This document shows positions 33,579-38,259 of a DNA stretch of 38,259 nucleotides, piece after piece. Both the position numbers and the translations under genes were made by a program. This DNA comes from Acidobacteriota bacterium. GTDB lineage: Bacteria; Acidobacteriota; Vicinamibacteria; Fen-336. The stretch spans positions 1 to 38,259 of the forward strand of contig JAJDNS010000060.1 of the NCBI GenBank assembly GCA_022340585.1, written 5' to 3'. The notes under the pieces were generated by a model. That model was not told where the DNA came from, did no database searches, and worked only from the letters and a program-made list of their open reading frames with translations. Numbering within the stretch: position 1 is the first letter of the stretch; the number at the start of each line of letters is the position of its first letter.

Positions 33579-36500
33579 CTCCATGGTCACCCCGTAGAGC
33601 TGGTCGGCGATCTGCATGGTGCGGCGGGAGTGGGTGATGAGCACGAACTGGGTCTGCTCCTTCAGCCCCTCCAGCATGCTCACGAAGCGCCCGATGTTGG
33701 CGTCGTCGAGGGGAGCGTCCACCTCGTCGAGGATGCAGAAGGGCGAGGGCTTGTACTGGAAGATCGCGAACAGCAGGGCGATGGCGGTGAGGGCCTTCTC
33801 CCCACCCGAGAGGAGGAGGACGTTCTGGAGCCTCTTGCCCGGGGGCTGGGCCATGATGTCGATGCCGCTGCCCAGGATGTCCTCCTCGTCGATGAGCGAC
33901 AGCCCTGCGGTGCCGCCGCCGAAGAGCCTGGAGAAGGTCTCCCCGAAGTGCTGGTTGATGACCTGGAAGGCCTCCCGGAAGCGCTCGCGCGACGTCCGGT
34001 CGATCTTCCGGATCGCCTGCTCGAGCTCGGCGATGGAGTCGAGGAGGTCCTGGCGCTGGGCGGTGAGGAAGGTGTGGCGCTCGTCCAGCTCCTGGGCCTG
34101 CTCCACCGCGAGGACGTTGACCGCGCCCATGCGCTCCATCTTCCCGCGGAGCTCCTCGACCCTGGTGGCGAGGTCCTCGAGGTCCCGGGCCTTGTCCTCC
34201 TCGGTGAGCGTCGCTGCCGCCTCCGCCGCCGTCTGCCCGACCGCCTGGTGGCACTCGCGGGCCACGTGGTCGAGGTCGGACCCGGCCCGGGCCCGACCCA
34301 CCTCGAGCTCGCCCAGCGCGTCGCGCAGGACGTCGCGCTCGCGGCGCCGCTCCTTCAGGCCCTGCTCGCGGCCCTCCAGCTCCCCCTTGACCTCGTGCAC
34401 CTTCTCCTCGATGCCCGCCAGCTCGCCCTTGACGCGGTCGCGGTCGATGAGGGCCTGGGCCAGGAGGCGCTCGACCTCCTCGAGCTCCGTCGCGAGCTCG
34501 GTGCGCCGAGTGGCCGTTTCCGCGGCCCGGGTGCGCGCCGCCTCGATGCGGAGGGCGAGCTCGGCGAGGTCGCCCTCCAGCCGGCGGCACTCGTTCTCCG
34601 TCGCCGTGAGCCGCTCGCGCAGCGTGGCGAGCCGGCTGAGGGCCTCCGCGTGACGGGCCTGGGCGGCCTCGGCGCCGAGGCGGGCGCTGGAGACCGCTTC
34701 GGCGATCCGGGCGAGGCGCTGGTGGCCTTCTTCGCGCTCCTTCTCCGCGCTGCCAAGGCCCTGGTCGACCTCGGCCAGGCGCACCGCCGCGGCGCCCCGC
34801 TCCTCCTCGGCCTGGTGACGCTCGGCCTCGAGAATCGCGCTCTTCCGGTCGAGGCGCGACGCCTCTTCCTCTGCTGTCTGCAGGTCGTGGCGGACCGCGA
34901 CGAGGTCCTTCTCCGCGGTGTGGATCCGCTCCTCGAGCGAGCGCGCCTCGGCAGCGGCGGCTTCGGCGGCGGCGAGAGCCTCGGACTGCGCGGCCCGTGC
35001 CCCGCGGACCAGGGCCTCGATCTCCTCCTGGCGGATGGCCAGCTCACGCACCTCGCGCCGCGGGGCGAGAAGACCCTTCACGCCCCGGCCACCTTCGACG
35101 ACCGCGCCGCGCAGCGTCTCGCCGGTGAGGGTGGCGACGGCCACCGGTCCCTGACGAGAGACGACCTCGAACGCGTCCTCGAGGGTGTCGACGACGAGGG
35201 CGTCGGGCAGGGACGCCTGGATCCGCTCGGCGTGGGGACCCCTCACCCGGTAGAAGTCGGACAGGAGGCCACGCGCCATCGGCTCCTGCTCGGCGATGGT
35301 CCGGAGCGGCCCGCAGTGGGATCGGGTCCGTGCGGAGGCGAGAGGCAGGAAGGCGCCGCGGCCGGCTCCGGAGGACTGGAGCCACCGGATCCCGCGCAGC
35401 GCCTGCTCCGCGTCGGGCACGAGGACCGCCTGGAGGCGGTCGCCGAGGAAGGCCTCGACCGGCCGCTCGTACTCGGACGGGACCTCCAGGGCGTCGGCGA
35501 CCACGCCCTCCACGTCGAGTCCCTCGGGTTGCTTCAGGAGGGCCCGTACGCCCTCGTCGAAGGCGGAGTGGGTGTCCACCATCTCTTCGAGCGACTCGCG
35601 CCGTCCGGCGATGCCGTCCCGCTCGCTCTGGAGCTTCTCGACTTCGCCGGTCAGCTCGTCGACCCGGGCCCGCGCCTCGGCGGTGCGGGCGATTGCCTCG
35701 TCGCGTCCCCGCGCGAGCTCGGCCGCGAGAGTCTCCGCCACCTGGCGGCGGGCGATCGCCGATTCGCGGGCACCTCCCACGCGCGCCCGCTCCCCGTCGA
35801 GCTCCTCGCGCTCGGCGGCGAGCTTGAGCAGGTCGGCGGCGGCTCGCTCGGCGTTGCCGGCAACCGCCGCCCGGGTGTTCTGGAGCGTGGCGATCCGGCC
35901 GAGGAGGCTCACCTGAGCTTCCCGCGCGCTCTCCTGCTCCGCGTCCGCGTCCCCCTGGCGGGTGGCCGCCTCCTGGACCGCGTCCTCGGCAGCCCGCAGC
36001 TCCTCTTCGGCGGCGGCGATCTGCTCGCGTAGGGTCTCCGCCTCGGCCTGCTTCGTGGTGCGAGACTCCTCCAGCGGTCCCACCCGGGACGTCAGCTCCC
36101 GGGCCTCGTGCTCGGCCTCGCTCGTCCGTCTCTCGGTCTCGGCGATCTGCTCCCGGCAGTGTCCGCCGCGTCCCTCGTGGCGGTCGACGGCGAGGGTGAG
36201 GTCGCCGAGTCGCGCCCGCGCCTCCTCCAGGGTGGCCTCGAGCTCGTAGAGACCCTGGCGGCGGACCTCGAGCTGGGCCTCCTCGGTCTCGAGGGCGAGG
36301 CTCGCCGCCCGCTCGCGCTCGGCCTCGGTGGCGTGTCTCGCGTCGAGGCCCTGGGCCTGTGCGTTCAGCTCGAGGAAGCGCCGGCCGAAGACGACACGCT
36401 CCACTCCCCGCATCTCGTCGCGGGCCGCACGCCAGCGACGGGCCCTGGCCGCCTGGCGCTTCAGGCTCTCGAGCTGCTTCTCGACCTCGTTGATGATGTC

Positions 36501-37076
36501 GTTGACGCGGAGAAGGTTCTGCTGCGCCGCCTCCAGCTTGAGCTGGGTCTGGCGTCGTCGGGCCCGGTACTTGGTGATCCCCGCCGCCTCCTCGATGATG
36601 GCGCGGCGGTCGGCGGGCTTCGTCGAGAGGATCTGTCCGATCTTGCCCTGCTCGATGATCGAGTAGGCCTTCGAGCCGAGCCCGGTGTCCATGAACATCT
36701 CGTGGATGTCCCGCAGACGGCAGGTCCGGCCGTTCATCAGGTACTCGCTGTCGCCGCTGCGGTAGAGCCGTCGCGTGACGATGCAGTCGGGCGACCCGTC
36801 GGGGCTGTTGCCGTTGAGACCCTTGACCTTCAGGTTGACCTCGGCCATCTGCAACGGCTGGCGGCTGGTGCTGCCGGCGAAGATGACGTCCTCCATCGAC
36901 GTGCCGCGCAGGCTCTTGACGCTCTGCTCGCCCAGTACCCAGCTGATGGCGTCGGAGATGTTGCTCTTGCCGCAACCGTTGGGGCCGACGATGCCGGTCA
37001 CGCCACCGTCGAACGACACCGCCTGCCGGTCGCAGAAGCTCTTGAAGCCGAGTATCTCAACGGAATCGAGGCGCAT
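33537..37076 (-). CDS. smc: Chromosome segregation protein SMC
   Basis: The protein has 1179 residues, full length for bacterial SMC. The N-terminal head has MRLDSVEILGFKSF and Walker A GPNGCGKSN (31-39), then FAGSTSRQPLQMAEV. Long coiled coils follow on both sides of a hinge (~510-640, with GVVADALEVPSEYERPVEAFLGDRLQ). The C-terminal head has signature LLSGGEKALTAIALLFAIFQYKPSPFC and Walker B ILDEVDAPLDDANI. It condenses and segregates the chromosome with ScpA and ScpB, which are not in the window. ATG 37076 is chosen by alignment of the conserved start. Its final codons are duplicated just downstream. Confidence 0.96.
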   Translation of the reverse strand: MRLDSVEILGFKSFCDRQAVSFDGGVTGIVGPNGCGKSNISDAISWVLGEQSVKSLRGTSMEDVIFAGSTSRQPLQMAEVNLKVKGLNGNSPDGSPDCIVTRRLYRSGDSEYLMNGRTCRLRDIHEMFMDTGLGSKAYSIIEQGKIGQILSTKPADRRAIIEEAAGITKYRARRRQTQLKLEAAQQNLLRVNDIINEVEKQLESLKRQAARARRWRAARDEMRGVERVVFGRRFLELNAQAQGLDARHATEAERERAASLALETEEAQLEVRRQGLYELEATLEEARARLGDLTLAVDRHEGRGGHCREQIAETERRTSEAEHEARELTSRVGPLEESRTTKQAEAETLREQIAAAEEELRAAEDAVQEAATRQGDADAEQESAREAQVSLLGRIATLQNTRAAVAGNAERAAADLLKLAAEREELDGERARVGGARESAIARRQVAETLAAELARGRDEAIARTAEARARVDELTGEVEKLQSERDGIAGRRESLEEMVDTHSAFDEGVRALLKQPEGLDVEGVVADALEVPSEYERPVEAFLGDRLQAVLVPDAEQALRGIRWLQSSGAGRGAFLPLASARTRSHCGPLRTIAEQEPMARGLLSDFYRVRGPHAERIQASLPDALVVDTLEDAFEVVSRQGPVAVATLTGETLRGAVVEGGRGVKGLLAPRREVRELAIRQEEIEALVRGARAAQSEALAAAEAAAAEARSLEERIHTAEKDLVAVRHDLQTAEEEASRLDRKSAILEAERHQAEEERGAAAVRLAEVDQGLGSAEKEREEGHQRLARIAEAVSSARLGAEAAQARHAEALSRLATLRERLTATENECRRLEGDLAELALRIEAARTRAAETATRRTELATELEEVERLLAQALIDRDRVKGELAGIEEKVHEVKGELEGREQGLKERRRERDVLRDALGELEVGRARAGSDLDHVARECHQAVGQTAAEAAATLTEEDKARDLEDLATRVEELRGKMERMGAVNVLAVEQAQELDERHTFLTAQRQDLLDSIAELEQAIRKIDRTSRERFREAFQVINQHFGETFSRLFGGGTAGLSLIDEEDILGSGIDIMAQPPGKRLQNVLLLSGGEKALTAIALLFAIFQYKPSPFCILDEVDAPLDDANIGRFVSMLEGLKEQTQFVLITHSRRTMQIADQLYGVTMEEPGVSKLVSVRFT

Positions 37077-37117
37077 GGATCCCAGGGCAAACCCCCAATA
37101 TCTAGTAGAACCGAGCG

Positions 37118-37147
37118 AATCTAGCACAATTTGAAGGGGCGCGTAAA
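37118..37147 (-). promoter_or_regulatory. Possible smc promoter in an AT-rich patch
   Basis: The patch at about 37095-37150 is much richer in A/T than its surroundings. On the minus strand TTTACG (37142-37147), 18 bp and TAGATT (37118-37123) form a weak sigma-70 match. A second possible -10, TAGATA, lies closer to the ATG. The exact start of transcription is uncertain. Confidence 0.35.
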
Positions 37148-37245
37148 GGATTCGGCGCACTCCCGGAAGCGCCTCAGAGCACGCCACTTGGCGCGACGCT
37201 CGGCCCGTTCGCCGGCGCCTCGTCGGACCCCGTGCAGACGGAGGA

Positions 37246-37275
37246 TTGACCTTCGTGAGCCCGCGGGCCTAGCAT
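37246..37275 (+). promoter_or_regulatory. Possible promoter for the TPR gene
   Basis: TTGACC (37246-37251), an 18-bp spacer and TAGCAT (37270-37275) resemble a sigma-70 promoter, about 130 bp before the TPR gene's ATG. Together with the smc promoter patch this is all I can support in the 332-bp gap 37077-37408, which otherwise holds no gene. Confidence 0.45.
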
Positions 37276-37408
37276 TCCGCCGGCGAACGGTCCCGCCGTC
37301 AGACGAGTCGACGCGTCCCCAGCCAGGGACACGGTCGCCCTCAGGGGCTCGTTTCCTGGCCAGGGCCGGCGGCGGGAGGCCGGTTCGGTCCTCGGAAAGG
37401 AGGGCTCC

Positions 37409-38259
37409 ATGAAGGGATGGGCATGGGTGCTGGCAGTGACGCCTCTCCTGGTGGCCGGCGGCGGTGTGGCGGCCCGGAGTCAGGAGGAGGTGGCCGAGGA
37501 ACCCGCGACACAGGACGCGGTCGCCGAGGCCGAGGCCCACCTGGCGTCGGGCGATGCGGACGCCGCCCTGCAGACCCTCGAGAAGTCGGCAGACCTCCCT
37601 GGTGAGGCGGGAGGCCGGGCCGCTCTCCGGCTCGGCGTGCTGCGGGAGAGCCGGGGCGAGCTCGACAACGCCATCGACGCCTACACCACGGCCTCCGGGA
37701 ACCTCGACGGTGCGGAGAAGGGGGAGGCTCTCGGCCGGTTGGCGGTGGTGCAGTACACGCGGGGCATGACCGAGGCCTCGACGAGCGCGGAGGCGGCGGT
37801 GGCCGCCGACGGCGCGGGGATCTGGCCCACCATCGCCATGTCGTACCGTGACGTGCACGAGGGCCAGGTGGACGAGGGCGTCGCGCTGGCCCGCAAGGCC
37901 GTCGACGCCGGGGGAGGCGCCCCCGCCCAGGCGGCCCTGGGCAACGCGCTCCAGGCCCAGGGGGACGCCGCCGGCGCCGAGGCCGCGTACCGGGCCGCCA
38001 TGGCCGCCGACGATTCGCTCTTGGGGCCGGTCATCGGCCTCGCGAGCGTCCTGCGGACCTCCGGGCGCGCGGCCGAGGCCGAGCCGCTCCTCGCCGGGGT
38101 GCTGGAGGCCTCGCCGGGCGCGGTGGAGGCCTACAAGGAGATGGCCCGGACGAAGATCGAGCTGGGCCGGGCGCAGGAGGCCCTCGGCGACGCGGCCACC
38201 GCCGCCGCGCTGGCCGAGAACGATCCCGACGCGCAAGCCCTCGTCCTCGAGGTCAAGGT
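37409..38259 (+). CDS. Exported TPR-repeat protein, 3' partial
   Basis: ATG 37409 follows a strong AAAGGAGG. The first ~24 residues are a Sec signal peptide (MKGWAWVLAVTPLLVAGGGVAARS). At least six helical repeats of TPR type follow, for example AEAHLASGDADAALQTLEKSA, GELDNAIDAYTTASGNLDG and NALQAQGDAAGAEAAYRAAM. The frame is open at the window end, with 283 codons visible. It is Ala-rich and acidic, probably periplasmic and a protein-interaction scaffold. A downstream domain may exist beyond the window. Confidence 0.85.
   Translation, partial: MKGWAWVLAVTPLLVAGGGVAARSQEEVAEEPATQDAVAEAEAHLASGDADAALQTLEKSADLPGEAGGRAALRLGVLRESRGELDNAIDAYTTASGNLDGAEKGEALGRLAVVQYTRGMTEASTSAEAAVAADGAGIWPTIAMSYRDVHEGQVDEGVALARKAVDAGGGAPAQAALGNALQAQGDAAGAEAAYRAAMAADDSLLGPVIGLASVLRTSGRAAEAEPLLAGVLEASPGAVEAYKEMARTKIELGRAQEALGDAATAAALAENDPDAQALVLEVK

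Noticed and set aside
33352..34590. A 412-codon minus-strand open frame ending in the duplicated smc tail
   Set aside because: It is an out-of-frame shadow of smc; only its last codons match the SMC C-terminus because of the 42-bp duplication.

Overview
The window is one 38 kb stretch of very GC-rich DNA (codon third positions almost all G or C) with tightly packed genes in short, alternating operons. It carries no rRNA, tRNA, phage or intact insertion sequence. The gene mix is a type IV pilus/type II secretion ATPase, outer-membrane barrels, Tat signal peptides, a sensor Ser/Thr kinase, a SUV3-like helicase, a bacterial histone-deacetylase homologue and a selenoprotein. This fits a Gram-negative, respiring, free-living bacterium. 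Acidobacteriota (Thermoanaerobaculia-like) or a neighbouring phylum such as Myxococcota is the best guess, but the sequence alone cannot fix the lineage.

Layout. 1-4.9 kb: a PHP-domain (DUF3604-like) hydrolase cut by the window start, a Tat-exported Ntn-hydrolase of the asparaginase/glycosylasparaginase family, an exported thioredoxin-fold selenoprotein on the minus strand, and an MFS transporter. 4.9-9.5 kb: a ROK sugar kinase (mak type) divergent from a carbohydrate cluster of zinc dehydrogenase, hexulose-phosphate-synthase-like lyase, SDR and TIM-barrel isomerase, with a structured spacer inside the cluster. 9.5-12.1 kb: an outer-membrane barrel protein and three uncharacterised genes. 12.1-15.7 kb (minus): an AbgT transporter, a small membrane protein and a CoA-binding protein in one operon, then a multi-pass MscS-related membrane protein. 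15.9-20.1 kb (minus): PilB/GspE ATPase and SUV3-like helicase. 20.2-21.9 kb (plus): a promoter-led sulfur-relay operon of two DsrE-type proteins, a miniature DsrH/TusB-like protein and a TusA-DsrE fusion. 22-26 kb (minus): porin, cupredoxin and sensor Ser/Thr kinase operon. 26-30.6 kb (minus): metY behind an attenuator with a leader peptide, then an HDAC-family protein and a PIG-L deacetylase. 30.7-32.6 kb: a 41-residue membrane peptide, a block of competing hairpins and a GT39 glycosyltransferase. 32.7-37.1 kb (minus): smc followed by a DUF502 protein, with the last 42 bp of smc duplicated between them. 37.4 kb to the end: a TPR protein cut by the window end.

The two strongest unusual signals are both on the minus strand. 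At 3246-3248 an in-frame TGA sits exactly at the first cysteine of a thioredoxin CxxC motif, and a hairpin with a GGU apical loop follows at the distance expected of a bacterial SECIS element. At 27706-27895 a consensus promoter drives an apparently leaderless 27-codon peptide containing a Met-Ser-Met-Gly-Met-Cys run, followed by an intrinsic terminator and then metY. This looks like ribosome-mediated attenuation of sulfur amino-acid synthesis. Sulfur and redox chemistry recurs through the window: selenothioredoxin, sulfur relay, metY and a cupredoxin.
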